Positions 55,120 to 64,000 of a DNA stretch of 64,000 nt are shown here, piece after piece (the stretch's first letter is position 1; each line of letters starts with the position of its first letter). The notes beneath the pieces are model-generated. The model did no database searches. It was not told the origin of the DNA and was given only the letters and a program-made list of their open reading frames with translations. This DNA is from Rikenellaceae bacterium. GTDB taxonomy: Bacteria; Bacteroidota; Bacteroidia; Bacteroidales; UBA932. The translations under genes were made by a program, and so were the position numbers. The DNA lies in assembly GCA_900769145.1 (NCBI GenBank), contig CAAGFN010000064.1:1-64000 (forward strand), written 5' to 3'.

Positions 55120-56864
55120 TGGCTTCCGTTGAACAGAAAGAGTCCGCCTATATGTTCCCGACTTCGAAGAAGGAAGTCGAGGCATTGGGTTGGGACTACA
55201 TTGACATAATACTTTTCACGGGCGATGCTTTCATCGACCATCCGTCGTTCGGAACCGCCTGCATTGCACGCTGGCTTCAGAAATGGGGCTGGCGTGTTGC
55301 CGTTGTGCCGCAGCCTAACTGGAGGGACGACCTCAGGGATTTCCGCAAGCTGGGACGACCAAGGCTCTATTTCGGCGTCAATGCCGGCGCAATGGACTCC
55401 ATGGTCAACCATTACACTGCGTCCAAGAGGCTCAGGCACGATGACGCATACACCCCGGAGGGCAAGTTCGGGCAGCGGCCTGACTATGCAGTGACTGTAT
55501 ATACGAAGATTCTGAAGGAGATTTATCCGGATGTGCCGGTCGTAATCGGGGGCGTCGAAGCTTCGCTCCGGAGACTTACCCATTACGATTACTGGAAGGA
55601 TTGCCTTATGCCTTCCATCCTCGAGACTTGCGGGGCTGATTATCTTTGCTACGGGATGGGTGAGAGGCCAATGCTGGAACTGACCAGGGGCATTGAGGCC
55701 GGTTGGGGCAGGAGGGAGATGCAGAAGATTCCCCAGATTGCCTTCAAGGTCAGCGGAAGCCCCAAGCCGGGCGAGGGGGTCACGGTTCTCCATTCATTCG
55801 AAAGATGCCTCAAGGACAAGCGGGCTTTCGCAGAGAATTTCCATCACATTGAGACATTGGCCAATATGATGCATCCCGACATTATCCGGGAAGGCTGCGG
55901 GGACGGTTATGTCCAGGTCAATCCGCCTTATCCGCCGGCGACCCGGGAGGAGATGGACTCGTTCTGGGACCTGCCTTTCACCAAGTTGCCTCATCCTAGG
56001 TACAAGGGGAAGCGGATTCCGGCCTATGATATGATAAAGTACTCCATCACCACCCATCGCGGATGTTTCGGGGGCTGCAATTTCTGCACGATAGCCGCCC
56101 ATCAGGGCAAGTTCATACAGTCCCGGTCGGAGGAGTCTATTGTGAAAGAAGTCAAGGGGTTGCTCAATGTGCCGGGTTTCGCCGGGAATATATCGGACCT
56201 TGGCGCACCGACTGCAAACATGTACGGCATGAGGGGCAAGAACCAGGAGCTTTGCAATGTCTGCCGCCGCAAGTCCTGCCTCTATCCGGCACCTTGCCCG
56301 AATATGGACAGGGACCATACCAGGCTGCTTGGCCTGTATGACAAGGTTTTGAATGTCAAGGGAATCCGTCACGCCTACATCGGCAGCGGCATACGTTATG
56401 ACCTCTTCCTTACGGAGAAGGGCTTCGTCGATGCGTCGTCCCGGCCGTATTTCAGGGAACTTGTGCTGAACCATACCTGCGGCCGTCTCAAGGTGGCTCC
56501 GGAACATACGGAGGACAAGGTCCTGAAATATATGGGCAAGCCGTCATTCAGGCTGTTCGACAGGCTGCGTATCGAGTTCGACAAGATTACACGTGAGGCC
56601 GGCAGGAAAACCGGAATTGTCCCGTATTTTATATCGTCGCATCCTGGCTGCACTATGAAGGATATGGAGAAATTGGCCTCAAATCCTTCATTGAAAGGCC
56701 TTTACATGGACCAGGTGCAGGATTTCACGCCTACTCCCATGACCACTTCCTCAGTGATGTTCTACTCCGGCATTGACCCGCGTGACATGAAGCCGGTATT
56801 CTGCGAACACGATATGAAGAAGAAACAGCTCCAGAAGTCATTTTTCTTCCGTAAGCAGCGATAA
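55119..56864 (+). CDS. YgiQ-family radical SAM protein
   Basis: 581 residues. The N-terminal YgiQ domain (about 15-300) contains FGVNAGAMDSMVNHYT and IGGVEASLRR. The radical SAM core has the Fe-S ligands Cys316, Cys320 and Cys323 in CFGGCNFC, and a C-terminal extension has further Cys (CNVCRRKSCLYPAPC). The family is widespread and conserved; its reaction is not established. Translationally coupled to argS. Confidence 0.92.
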   Translation: MASVEQKESAYMFPTSKKEVEALGWDYIDIILFTGDAFIDHPSFGTACIARWLQKWGWRVAVVPQPNWRDDLRDFRKLGRPRLYFGVNAGAMDSMVNHYTASKRLRHDDAYTPEGKFGQRPDYAVTVYTKILKEIYPDVPVVIGGVEASLRRLTHYDYWKDCLMPSILETCGADYLCYGMGERPMLELTRGIEAGWGRREMQKIPQIAFKVSGSPKPGEGVTVLHSFERCLKDKRAFAENFHHIETLANMMHPDIIREGCGDGYVQVNPPYPPATREEMDSFWDLPFTKLPHPRYKGKRIPAYDMIKYSITTHRGCFGGCNFCTIAAHQGKFIQSRSEESIVKEVKGLLNVPGFAGNISDLGAPTANMYGMRGKNQELCNVCRRKSCLYPAPCPNMDRDHTRLLGLYDKVLNVKGIRHAYIGSGIRYDLFLTEKGFVDASSRPYFRELVLNHTCGRLKVAPEHTEDKVLKYMGKPSFRLFDRLRIEFDKITREAGRKTGIVPYFISSHPGCTMKDMEKLASNPSLKGLYMDQVQDFTPTPMTTSSVMFYSGIDPRDMKPVFCEHDMKKKQLQKSFFFRKQR

Positions 56865-56919
56865 GGTTCGGCTCTTAACATAACTTTTTCCGATTGTTGA
56901 AAAATTTTTCGTGAAACAC

Positions 56920-56950
56920 TTTCACAATTCCAAAACTATGTCTAATATTG
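56920..56950 (+). promoter_or_regulatory. Promoter-like site with adjacent small inverted repeat
   Basis: TTTC (56920-56923) and TAATATTG (56943-56950) are 19 bases apart, each one base off consensus. The inverted repeat GTGAAA-CAC-TTTCAC (56911-56925) overlaps the -33 position and could be an operator. Confidence 0.35.
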
Positions 56951-57017
56951 CAGCCCGAAACTATGAATAACATTTCAACATTCAAGAATAGAATAAATTG
57001 ATAAAATATCTGTAATT

Positions 57018-57383
57018 ATGGCAGTCAATCAGAAGAAGAGAGCTGTTGTGAGTTATGAGAACATGTCAACCGAACTGGCGGCGGCTTTTGCAGAGAAATA
57101 TCCTAAGGGATTCAATGATTATTTTCCGGACCTTATCAAGTATGACAAGCCGGATGGTTCCTGCTTCTATGCAGTGACCGTGGAGATTCCTGATGCAATT
57201 TATCTTGTCAAAATCAAGGTGAAGACCGACGATGCCGACGACATCAAGAAGTGGCTTGACGAGACAGATGATGAAGGCGATGGAGAAGGAGGAGAGGGAA
57301 CACCGGACGATACCGGTTCCACCCTCCCGGATGACAACATTTCCCAGTATTCAGCTGGGGATGACGATTCTTCGGACGCCTAG
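57018..57383 (+). CDS. Small conserved acidic protein of unknown function
   Basis: 121 residues. The first 80 form a compact conserved part (VVSYENMSTELAAAFAEKYP, DGSCFYAVTVEIPDAIYLVK). The last 40 are highly acidic and rich in Asp, Glu, Gly and Ser, and probably disordered. Similar proteins occur in Bacteroidales, some labelled DNA primase without good reason. No known domain was recognised. It has its own promoter-like site and terminator, so it is a single-gene unit. Confidence 0.75.
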   Translation: MAVNQKKRAVVSYENMSTELAAAFAEKYPKGFNDYFPDLIKYDKPDGSCFYAVTVEIPDAIYLVKIKVKTDDADDIKKWLDETDDEGDGEGGEGTPDDTGSTLPDDNISQYSAGDDDSSDA

Positions 57384-57414
57384 AGATATAAGGATTCCTA
57401 TTTGACAGGAGCCG

Positions 57415-57445
57415 GGTTCCGAGGTTATACCCCCGGAACCTTTTT
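57415..57445 (+). terminator. Rho-independent terminator
   Basis: GGTTCCG (57415-57421) pairs with CGGAACC (57434-57440), followed by five T (57441-57445), 31 bases after the acidic-protein gene. Confidence 0.8.
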
Positions 57446-57473
57446 CTATTGAAGCCGGACCGATATACCGGCA

Positions 57474-59285
57474 ATGCAACTGAACCGGCAAATGAAGATA
57501 CAGGCCATTTTCAAAAGAATACTTGCTGCTTTGAGGGATTATCTTCGCAATGTCTCCGAGAAGAACAAGCTACTGGTTCTATCCCTCGCTGTAGGAATTT
57601 GCAGCGGGCTGGCTGCCGTGTTGCTTGAGACACTTGTGGAGACAATCCATCACGCTCTCACTTGCTGGTTCGAAGGGTCATCCTACAATTATCTCCTCCT
57701 CATTTATCCGGGAGTCGGAATGCTCCTGTCCCTGCTGATAGTCAAGTATGTCATCAAGGACAAGATTGGCCACGGCGTGACCAAGGTGCTGGTGGCCGTA
57801 TCCAAGAACGAATCCAAGATCAAGCCTCACAATATGTGGTCTTCCATCTTGACCAGTTCGCTGACCATCGGATTCGGAGGCTCAGTAGGAGCTGAGGCCC
57901 CGATTGTATATACCGGAGCGGCAATAGGTTCCAATTTCGCCCGCTGGATGGGAATGTCCTACAGGAACATCACCATTCTCCTCGGTTGCGGAGCCGCTGG
58001 TGCTGTGGCGGGCATATTCAAGGCCCCTTTGGCAGGAGTGCTCTTCACGCTGGAAATATTGCTTTTCAATATCTCAATGACCTCAATGATGCCTTTGTTG
58101 CTTTCCTCAGTGTCCGCAACGATGGTATCCTACATATTCCTCGGGGACTCCCTTCCGTTTGAATGTACATTGACCCCATTCACATTGAAGAATGTCCCGT
58201 TCTATGTGCTCCTCGGGCTGTTCTGCGGCCTGGTATCCCTGTACTTCCTCAGGACAACGCTATCGCTTGAGGACAGGCTCGGCAGATTCCGTAATCCCTA
58301 TGCCAAATGGGCCCTTTGTGCAGCCGGGCTCGGCTTGATGATTTTCCTTTTCCCTCCTCTTTACGGTGAGGGTTATCAAGCACTCGGGCCTCTTCTCAAC
58401 GGCCAGCCTGTCTCTTATGACGGGCAGACCATCCTGGCATTTATGCTCCGGACCCCGTGGCTGGTGCCCGTGTTCTTCGCATTGATATTGATACTCAAGG
58501 TGTTCTCCATGACATTGACCAATGCGGGAGGAGGTGTCGGAGGAACGTTCGGACCGACCCTGTTCGTGGGTGCCATTGCGGGTTTCCTTCTGGCGAGGGT
58601 GACCAATCTCATCCTGGCAGGCTCCTCCTTCACCGTCCCGGAGCAGAATTTCGTGCTTGTTGGAATGGCCGGTCTTATGGCCGGGGTAATGCAGGCGCCA
58701 ATGACGGCCATCTTCCTCATTGCCGAGATATCCGGCGGGTATGATCTCTTCATTCCGCTGATTATCACTGCCACCATTTCATTCGGGACTATAAGGATTT
58801 TCGAGAAGTACTCCATCTATACCAAGCGAATTGCCAAAAGCGGGGAACTTCTTACACATGACAGCGACCAGGCTGTCCTTACCCTGCTCAAGACTTCGGA
58901 CCTGATAGAGAAGAATTTCAGCAGCGTGCGGATTGACGCTACCCTGGGAGAGTTCGTACAGGTGATATCCACAGCGAAGAGGAATATTTTCCCGGTTGTG
59001 GATTCACGTCATCATTTCCAGGGTTATGTCTCACTGGAGGATGTCAGGAGGGATATGTTCCAGCATGAGCTGTATGACAAGATGCACGTTTACAACTACA
59101 TGAAATCATCTCCCGCATACGTCTATGAGGACGAGAAGATGGACAGCGTGATGAACAAGTTCGAGAAGACTGATGCCTGGAACCTGCCTGTAGTGAAGGA
59201 GGACAGAACCTATGTGGGCTTTGTCTCCAAGTCGAAGATTTTCTCAGCCTACAGGGAGGAACTGAAAGAACTTTCACAAGACTAG
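57474..59285 (+). CDS. ClC-family chloride channel or H+/Cl- antiporter with CBS domains
   Basis: 603 residues. The membrane part (about 20-445, with many helices) has the ClC anion-path motifs: GFGGSVGAEAPIVYTGAAIG (the GREGP equivalent, keeping the gating Glu), GAAGAVAGIFKAPLAGVLF and GGGVGGTFGPTLFVGA. Two cytoplasmic CBS domains follow (about 465-595), which often bind adenine nucleotides. The retained gating Glu is compatible with exchange or channel activity. A second Met lies seven codons in. Confidence 0.92.
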   Translation: MQLNRQMKIQAIFKRILAALRDYLRNVSEKNKLLVLSLAVGICSGLAAVLLETLVETIHHALTCWFEGSSYNYLLLIYPGVGMLLSLLIVKYVIKDKIGHGVTKVLVAVSKNESKIKPHNMWSSILTSSLTIGFGGSVGAEAPIVYTGAAIGSNFARWMGMSYRNITILLGCGAAGAVAGIFKAPLAGVLFTLEILLFNISMTSMMPLLLSSVSATMVSYIFLGDSLPFECTLTPFTLKNVPFYVLLGLFCGLVSLYFLRTTLSLEDRLGRFRNPYAKWALCAAGLGLMIFLFPPLYGEGYQALGPLLNGQPVSYDGQTILAFMLRTPWLVPVFFALILILKVFSMTLTNAGGGVGGTFGPTLFVGAIAGFLLARVTNLILAGSSFTVPEQNFVLVGMAGLMAGVMQAPMTAIFLIAEISGGYDLFIPLIITATISFGTIRIFEKYSIYTKRIAKSGELLTHDSDQAVLTLLKTSDLIEKNFSSVRIDATLGEFVQVISTAKRNIFPVVDSRHHFQGYVSLEDVRRDMFQHELYDKMHVYNYMKSSPAYVYEDEKMDSVMNKFEKTDAWNLPVVKEDRTYVGFVSKSKIFSAYREELKELSQD

Positions 59286-59327
59286 TAACCATAGTTCCGC
59301 CAGGCGGGACTGACGAATTTACATAAT

Positions 59328-61460
59328 ATGAATCGGATTTATATTTCTTATATAGCCGGTACACTTGAAATCAAGGACTGGCAGGTGGAGAATTGTGCAG
59401 CTCTTTTCGAAGAGGGCTGCACCGTGCCGTTTATCAGCCGTTACCGCAAGGAGAAGACCGGAGGACTGGATGACGAACAAGTTGCAGCCATAAGGCATTG
59501 GACTGACGTATTCACGGAAATGGAGAAGAGGAAGGCTTCAATTCTCTCGACAATCGAGTCGCAGGGGAGCCTGACTCCGGAGTTGAAGACAGCCATTGAG
59601 AACTGTGTCATTGCCTCAGAACTGGAGGATCTCTATCTGCCTTTCCGTCCGAAAAGACGCACGAGGGCAGTAGTGGCCAAGGAGGCTGGCCTGGAGCCGC
59701 TGGCTGACCTGATGTATGCCGTCAATGTCAGGAATCTTGAGGCTGAGGCAAGGAAATATCTCAATGATAAAGTACCCGATGTCGAGGCTGCCCTTGCAGG
59801 CGCCAGGGATATCATTGCCGAAAGGCTCAGCGAGACCGCATCAGTAAGGGAGACTCTACGCTCCATTTTCAGGACCCGGAGGATTGTGTCAAAGGCTGCG
59901 AGGAATGCCAAGGACAATCCTGAGGCGCTTAAGTACAAGGGCTATTTCGACTATTCAGAGCCTCTTTCCAGAATTGCCTCGCACCGTCTTCTGGCCATAC
60001 TCAGAGGAGAGAATGAGGGCTTCCTGACAGTCAGGCTCGATGCGGATCCCGAGAAATGCGGCAACAAACTTTACTATGATTTCTGCCAGGAGCGGCGTTA
60101 TCCTGCCGGGGAGTTGGCCGCACAGATAAGAATGGCCGTTGACGATGCCTTCAAACGTCTTCTCGAACCGTCCATTTCCAACGAAATCATCGCAGAGTTC
60201 AAGGCAAAGGCCGATATAGAGTCCGTCAATGTCTTCGGAGAGAATTTGAAACAGCTTCTGCTGGCCCCTCCTGTCGGCCAAAAACGGACAATGGCCATTG
60301 ACCCGGGTTTCAAGAACGGCTGCAAAATCGCCTGCCTCGATGCCCAGGGCAACCTCCTCCATCACGAAATCATTTTCCCGCATCCGCCTCAGAGCGAGAA
60401 GGTAAGGTCCATTGTCGCATTGACCTCAATGATAGAGAAATACGACATTGAGGTCATCGCGGTCGGAAATGGCACTGCAAGCAGGGAGACAGAGGAATTC
60501 CTGAAGAAAGTCGCCATGCCTGAAGGCTGCAAGGTGTTTGTGGTCAGTGAGGACGGAGCTTCGATTTATTCCGCTTCTGAAGCGGCCAGGGAGGAGTTTC
60601 CGGATGAGGATGTGACCGTCAGGGGAGCGGTGTCAATAGGCCGCCGCCTGATGGACCCCCTCGCAGAGCTGGTCAAGATTGATCCCAAATCCCTGGGTGT
60701 AGGTCAATATCAATATGACGTAGACCAGAACCTGCTTAGGGAGAAGCTCGACAATACTGTCGTGCATTGTGTCAATACAGTGGGTGTAAACCTCAATACA
60801 GCAAGCCCCTATCTCCTTGGTTACGTCTCCGGAATCGGCCCTGCCCTTGCCGCCAACATCGTTAAGAAACGCTCTGAATCCGGGGCCTTCAAGTCACGCA
60901 AGGAACTTTTGGATGTTCCGCGTCTCGGTGCCAAAGCCTTTGAGCAATGTGCGGGCTTCCTCCGGATTCCCCGGGCTGACAATCCGCTTGACAACTCCGC
61001 CGTGCATCCGGAGTGCTACCACATTGTAGCCAGGATGGCATCAGACCTTGGAGTATCCGCCAAAGAACTCGTCGGCAATGCTGACCTGTGCTCGAAAATC
61101 AAGGCTGAGGACTATGTGGATGAGGTTTTCGGCCTCCCGACAGTCAATGACATAATCAGGGAGCTGGCCAAGCCGGGTCTCGACCCGCGCGAGTCGGCGA
61201 AGGAGTTCTCATTCGCAGAAGATATCCATTCCATTGATGACCTGATTGAAGGAATGGAGGTGCCGGGCATTGTAACCAACATCACTGCATTCGGGGCCTT
61301 CGTTGACATTGGAATTCACGAGAACGGCCTCATTCACGTCTCGCAGATGGGTTGCGGCCGCGGAGGAAGGGTTAATCTCAAGCTTCACCAGCAGGTCACT
61401 GTCCGGGTTATCGGGGTTGACCATGACAGGAAGCGGATATCGTTGCGCCTGGTCAGATAA
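59328..61460 (+). CDS. tex: Tex-family S1 RNA-binding protein
   Basis: 710 residues. In order: Tex N-terminal helical domain (CTVPFISRYRKEKTGGLDD at about 28-46), YqgF-like RNase H-fold domain (about 315-440, MAIDPGFKNGCKIA), helix-hairpin-helix region (YVSGIGPALAANIV, about 500), and a C-terminal S1 domain (GIVTNITAFGAFVDIGIHEN). Tex proteins bind nucleic acid and affect transcription and RNA decay. Length is normal for the Bacteroidota form. Confidence 0.94.
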   Translation: MNRIYISYIAGTLEIKDWQVENCAALFEEGCTVPFISRYRKEKTGGLDDEQVAAIRHWTDVFTEMEKRKASILSTIESQGSLTPELKTAIENCVIASELEDLYLPFRPKRRTRAVVAKEAGLEPLADLMYAVNVRNLEAEARKYLNDKVPDVEAALAGARDIIAERLSETASVRETLRSIFRTRRIVSKAARNAKDNPEALKYKGYFDYSEPLSRIASHRLLAILRGENEGFLTVRLDADPEKCGNKLYYDFCQERRYPAGELAAQIRMAVDDAFKRLLEPSISNEIIAEFKAKADIESVNVFGENLKQLLLAPPVGQKRTMAIDPGFKNGCKIACLDAQGNLLHHEIIFPHPPQSEKVRSIVALTSMIEKYDIEVIAVGNGTASRETEEFLKKVAMPEGCKVFVVSEDGASIYSASEAAREEFPDEDVTVRGAVSIGRRLMDPLAELVKIDPKSLGVGQYQYDVDQNLLREKLDNTVVHCVNTVGVNLNTASPYLLGYVSGIGPALAANIVKKRSESGAFKSRKELLDVPRLGAKAFEQCAGFLRIPRADNPLDNSAVHPECYHIVARMASDLGVSAKELVGNADLCSKIKAEDYVDEVFGLPTVNDIIRELAKPGLDPRESAKEFSFAEDIHSIDDLIEGMEVPGIVTNITAFGAFVDIGIHENGLIHVSQMGCGRGGRVNLKLHQQVTVRVIGVDHDRKRISLRLVR

Positions 61461-61508
61461 ATCGTTAATAATTTTCTGTATTTTTATTCATATTTAATTC
61501 AAATTGAT

Positions 61509-61537
61509 TATATTTGTAATCGAAAGAACCGATTACA
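61509..61537 (+). promoter_or_regulatory. -7 element and perfect inverted repeat abutting the EamA start codon
   Basis: TATATTTG (61509-61516) matches TAnnTTTG. TGTAATCG (61515-61522) and CGATTACA (61530-61537) form a perfect 8-base inverted repeat with a 7-base spacer, covering the expected transcription start and ending right before the ATG. The 5' leader would be only about 15 bases without a Shine-Dalgarno site. This is a strong candidate operator. Confidence 0.55.
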
Positions 61538-62464
61538 ATGATAAATTATAGGCAAAAATGCGGTATTGGAGTGTATTTGTTATCGCTCCTCGCCATCTTG
61601 TTCTGGGGTATGTCCTACATCTGGAGTGATTCCCTTCTCTCGAAAGGAATTCCTGTGGAGTATGTCGTTTTCGTCAGAATTGCAATTGCATCGGTTTTCC
61701 TGCTGGTTCTTAATCTGGTGACAGGCAAGAATTTGAGGATAGAACGCCGGGATATCCCGAAGTTCCTCCTCGTCTCTTTGTTTGAGCCGTTGATCTATTT
61801 TGTCACTGAAACGTACGGCATCCAGCTTACGGAATCTCCTACCTACAGTTCCCTGATTATTGCTTCGGGCCCGGTACTGTCCGTGCTGGTGGGAGTGTTT
61901 GCTTTCAAGGAAAAGATTTCACCGCTGAATATCGTCGGCATTCTCGTATGCATCGTAGGCATCGTGCTTGTCACTATGGTTTCCAATACTGTCGGCGAAG
62001 CATTCTGGCTCGGGGCCCTGCTTCTTGTTATAGCTGTCGTTTCCGAGGTGGGCAATGCGTCTGTCACCAAAATCCTGACAACAAGGTACCAGCCGACGGT
62101 TATTGTCATGTACCAGTTCTTTATCGGTTCGGTATATCTTCTCCCGCTTTTCCTGAATCAGGGGATGAAAGACTTTGACTTCCAGGTTTATTTCAGCTGG
62201 GAAGTCTGGCGTCCGATGATTTGCCTGTCCATTCTCTGTTCCGGAGTGGCATTCTCATTGTGGGCCAATACAATAAAGCATCTGGGTGTGGCCAAGTCCA
62301 GTATTTACATGTCCACTATCCCTGTCATCACGGCATTGGCCGGCTGGGTTCTGGGCAGCGAACTGCTGACCGTTAAACAGTGGCTTGGAATTGCCCTGGC
62401 TACATTGGGTGTAGGTTTGTCCCAGCTCAATCCGGGTTCTCTGCTATTCAAACGTAAGCGGTAG
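61538..62464 (+). CDS. EamA/DMT-family transporter
   Basis: 308 residues with ten predicted membrane helices arranged as two EamA repeats (the first begins LLSLLAILFWGMSYIWSDSL, the second about residue 160). Members export amino acids, metabolites or drugs; the substrate cannot be predicted. A basic tail (KRKR) follows the last helix. Its last 21 bases overlap the convergent dihydroorotase gene. Confidence 0.88.
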   Translation: MINYRQKCGIGVYLLSLLAILFWGMSYIWSDSLLSKGIPVEYVVFVRIAIASVFLLVLNLVTGKNLRIERRDIPKFLLVSLFEPLIYFVTETYGIQLTESPTYSSLIIASGPVLSVLVGVFAFKEKISPLNIVGILVCIVGIVLVTMVSNTVGEAFWLGALLLVIAVVSEVGNASVTKILTTRYQPTVIVMYQFFIGSVYLLPLFLNQGMKDFDFQVYFSWEVWRPMICLSILCSGVAFSLWANTIKHLGVAKSSIYMSTIPVITALAGWVLGSELLTVKQWLGIALATLGVGLSQLNPGSLLFKRKR

Positions 62465-63868
62465 ACCTGATGCCTGCTCCTGGGTCAGTTTGCCGTCATT
62501 GACGACTTTGATACCTCCGAGATAGACTTCTTCCACCATTCCCTTCAGCATTGTCCCTTCATACGGACTCCATCCGCATTTGTAGCCGATTCCGGCATTG
62601 CCGCAGTCGCTTTCTCCGACTTTGAATGTCCTGTCAGGAGCCACTACAATGATGTCTGCCACATATCCCTCTTCCAGCTTGCCCCTGCCCCTGATTCCGA
62701 ACAGGGAAGCGGGCTTTTCTGATATGGCGTCGGCAATGCGGCTTAGCGGAATGTCCTCTTCAGAGGCCACTGTAAACAGGACTGACAATGCCTGCCTGAT
62801 GGACGGAACTCCTGACGGGCAGGTGGTGTATGGTCTTGATTTCTCTTCCTGAAGATGAGGTGCGTGGTCAGAACCGATGCTGTCTATTATGCCGTCTTTC
62901 AATGCTTTGCGCAATGCTGCCCTGTCATTGGCCGTTTTGACTGATGGGTTGCATTTCAGCCTGCTGCCAAGCCTGTCATAGTCCTCGTCGCAGAACCAGA
63001 GATAGTTGGCCGATGTCTCTGCGCTTATGAGAGGATTGTGATTCTTGGCCGCCCTGATCATCTCCACTTCCTCAGCAGTGGTGACGTGGGTTATGTGCAG
63101 GGCAGTGCCGCATTCCATAGCCAGTTCCAGGGCCTTTGCAGTACTTTTGATGCAGGCCTTGCGGCTGCGGATATACTCGTGCTCCCTCATAGGGATTTCC
63201 TTTCCGTAACGCTCCACGGCTTTCTGGAGGTTCTCCCTTATGGTAGCTTCATCCTCGCAATGTACCAGGATACGGACTCCCTTGACGGAGAAAAGTTCTC
63301 TCAATGTCAACTCCCTGTCAACCAGCATATTGCCTGTCGAAGAACCCATGAATACCTTTATGCCGCAGAATTCGCGTCCGGGCTTGAGCATGCCTTTGAT
63401 TTCGTCAATGTTTTCATTGGTCGCCCCGATATGAAAACCGTAATTGCAATAGGACCGCCCTCCTGCCAGTTCGAGTTTTTCACTCAGCCTGGCGGCCGAT
63501 GTCGTGGCAGGATTCGTGTTCGGCATGTCAATGAATGAGGTGATGCCTCCCAGCAGGGCAGCCCTTGACTCCGATGCGATGTCAGCCTTTGCTGTCATCC
63601 CCGGCTCGCGGAAATGTACGTGAGGGTCAATGCCTCCTGCCATAATAATCCGCCCCTCAAGGTTCTCGAATACCGCATCGGGATATTTCTCCCGCAGGAT
63701 TTCACCCAGCCTTTCCGGGGCCATTTCTACATTGTCGTATGTGACTGAGCCTTCATCATTGACCTTCCATACTCCGCTTATGATGGAGTCGGAAATGAGA
63801 AGCGTCCCCCGTGCGGACCCGGAGGCCGTGACGATGGACGCATTCATAAGAATTGTTGTTCTGCCCAT
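62444..63868 (-). CDS. pyrC: Dihydroorotase
   Basis: 474 residues. A metal-dependent amidohydrolase of pyrimidine synthesis that closes carbamoyl-aspartate to dihydroorotate in the cytoplasm. Motifs: GIDPHVHFREPG (zinc-binding His pair), DMPNTNPAT, GIKVFMGSSTGNML (Lys position of the bridging ligand), HITHVTTAEE and SDHAPH. About 25 residues are inserted between the first strands and the metal site (NDEGSVTYDNVEM to VFENLEG), making it slightly long. It lies 1 base after the preceding gene's stop. Confidence 0.93.
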   Translation of the reverse strand: MGRTTILMNASIVTASGSARGTLLISDSIISGVWKVNDEGSVTYDNVEMAPERLGEILREKYPDAVFENLEGRIIMAGGIDPHVHFREPGMTAKADIASESRAALLGGITSFIDMPNTNPATTSAARLSEKLELAGGRSYCNYGFHIGATNENIDEIKGMLKPGREFCGIKVFMGSSTGNMLVDRELTLRELFSVKGVRILVHCEDEATIRENLQKAVERYGKEIPMREHEYIRSRKACIKSTAKALELAMECGTALHITHVTTAEEVEMIRAAKNHNPLISAETSANYLWFCDEDYDRLGSRLKCNPSVKTANDRAALRKALKDGIIDSIGSDHAPHLQEEKSRPYTTCPSGVPSIRQALSVLFTVASEEDIPLSRIADAISEKPASLFGIRGRGKLEEGYVADIIVVAPDRTFKVGESDCGNAGIGYKCGWSPYEGTMLKGMVEEVYLGGIKVVNDGKLTQEQASGLPLTFE

Positions 63869-63869
63869 A

Positions 63870-64000
63870 TCAGGATTTCTTGTTGAATTTCCGGAACCTC
63901 AGCATAAGCACGCCCCAGAATGCCTCTCCGAATATGCTGCCGCTCATTTTGGATGAACCGGCCTTCCTGTTGACGAAGATTACCGGCACCTCCCTGATAG
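63870..64000 (-). CDS. C-terminal end of a GT2 polyprenol-phosphate mannosyltransferase (partial)
   Basis: Only the last 42 codons and the stop (63870-63872) lie in the window; the start is beyond the right edge. The peptide reads REVPVIFVNRKAGSSKMSGS followed by IFGEAFWGVLMLRFRKFNKK, the conserved end of dolichol/polyprenol monophosphomannose synthases. These transfer mannose from GDP-mannose to a lipid carrier at the inner membrane. It lies directly upstream of pyrC. Confidence 0.75.
   Translation of the reverse strand, partial: IREVPVIFVNRKAGSSKMSGSIFGEAFWGVLMLRFRKFNKKS

Noticed and set aside
59293..59311. Hairpin AGTTCC/GGGACT between the ClC gene and tex as a terminator
   Set aside because: No T run follows and the stem is short with a mismatch pairing; kept only as a weak hairpin.

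Overview
The window is a stretch of a Bacteroidales-type (Bacteroidota) chromosome of roughly balanced base composition. The evidence is SusC/SusD pairs, a hybrid two-component regulator, a seven-gene V-type ATPase operon with a DUF2764 subunit, a short housekeeping sigma factor, repeated TAnnTTTG (-7) promoter elements, and weak or absent Shine-Dalgarno sites. The genus cannot be fixed from the sequence alone. No rRNA, tRNA or CRISPR array was recognised.

Layout. 1-2.7 kb: a GPH-type sugar:cation symporter and a divergent membrane acyltransferase. 2.7-4.6 kb: a small A+T-rich islet with a 5'-truncated leucine-rich-repeat gene and a HigB/HigA toxin-antitoxin pair. 4.6-11.9 kb: a V-ATPase operon on the minus strand (E, DUF2764, A, B, D, I, K), whose c subunit carries the residues of Na+-binding rotors. 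12.1-44.1 kb: a large locus for a sulfated polysaccharide. It holds an HTCS regulator, a tandem-domain GH43 enzyme, five sulfatases on the minus strand, and a divergent plus-strand block of two SusC/SusD pairs, a DUF1735/DUF4361-type surface lipoprotein, a sulfatase-GH43 fusion and two more sulfatases. All eight sulfatase domains have Ser at the formylglycine position. An element lies between the two convergent arms of this locus (17.97-19.19 kb): a REP-associated-tyrosine-transposase-like gene flanked by two 99-bp direct repeats differing at one base, each with interlocked inverted repeats. 44.2-47.2 kb: mannose-1-phosphate guanylyltransferase, an LpxH-like metallophosphoesterase and a MurG-like glycosyltransferase. 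47.3-48.2 kb: a translationally coupled DUF3791 / DUF3990 (ADP-ribosyltransferase-like) / small-protein cassette. 48.2-64 kb: mostly housekeeping genes: a divergent FAH-fold protein, a DnaQ-like exonuclease, dnaN, an HtrA/DegP protease, rpoD, argS, a YgiQ radical SAM protein, an acidic small protein, a ClC channel, tex, an EamA transporter, pyrC, and the C-terminus of a GT2 polyprenol-phosphate mannosyltransferase.

How the genes fit together. The HTCS probably senses a breakdown product in the periplasm and induces the locus. The two SusCD pairs and the surface lipoprotein would capture and import glycan fragments, and the periplasmic or surface sulfatases and GH43 domains would remove sulfate esters and terminal (probably pentose or galactose) residues. 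No endo-acting hydrolase or lyase is present, so either the substrate arrives pre-cut or the endo-enzyme is encoded elsewhere. The least explained items are the transposase with its interlocked repeats, the sulfatase-GH43 fusion, and the DUF3791/DUF3990 cassette.
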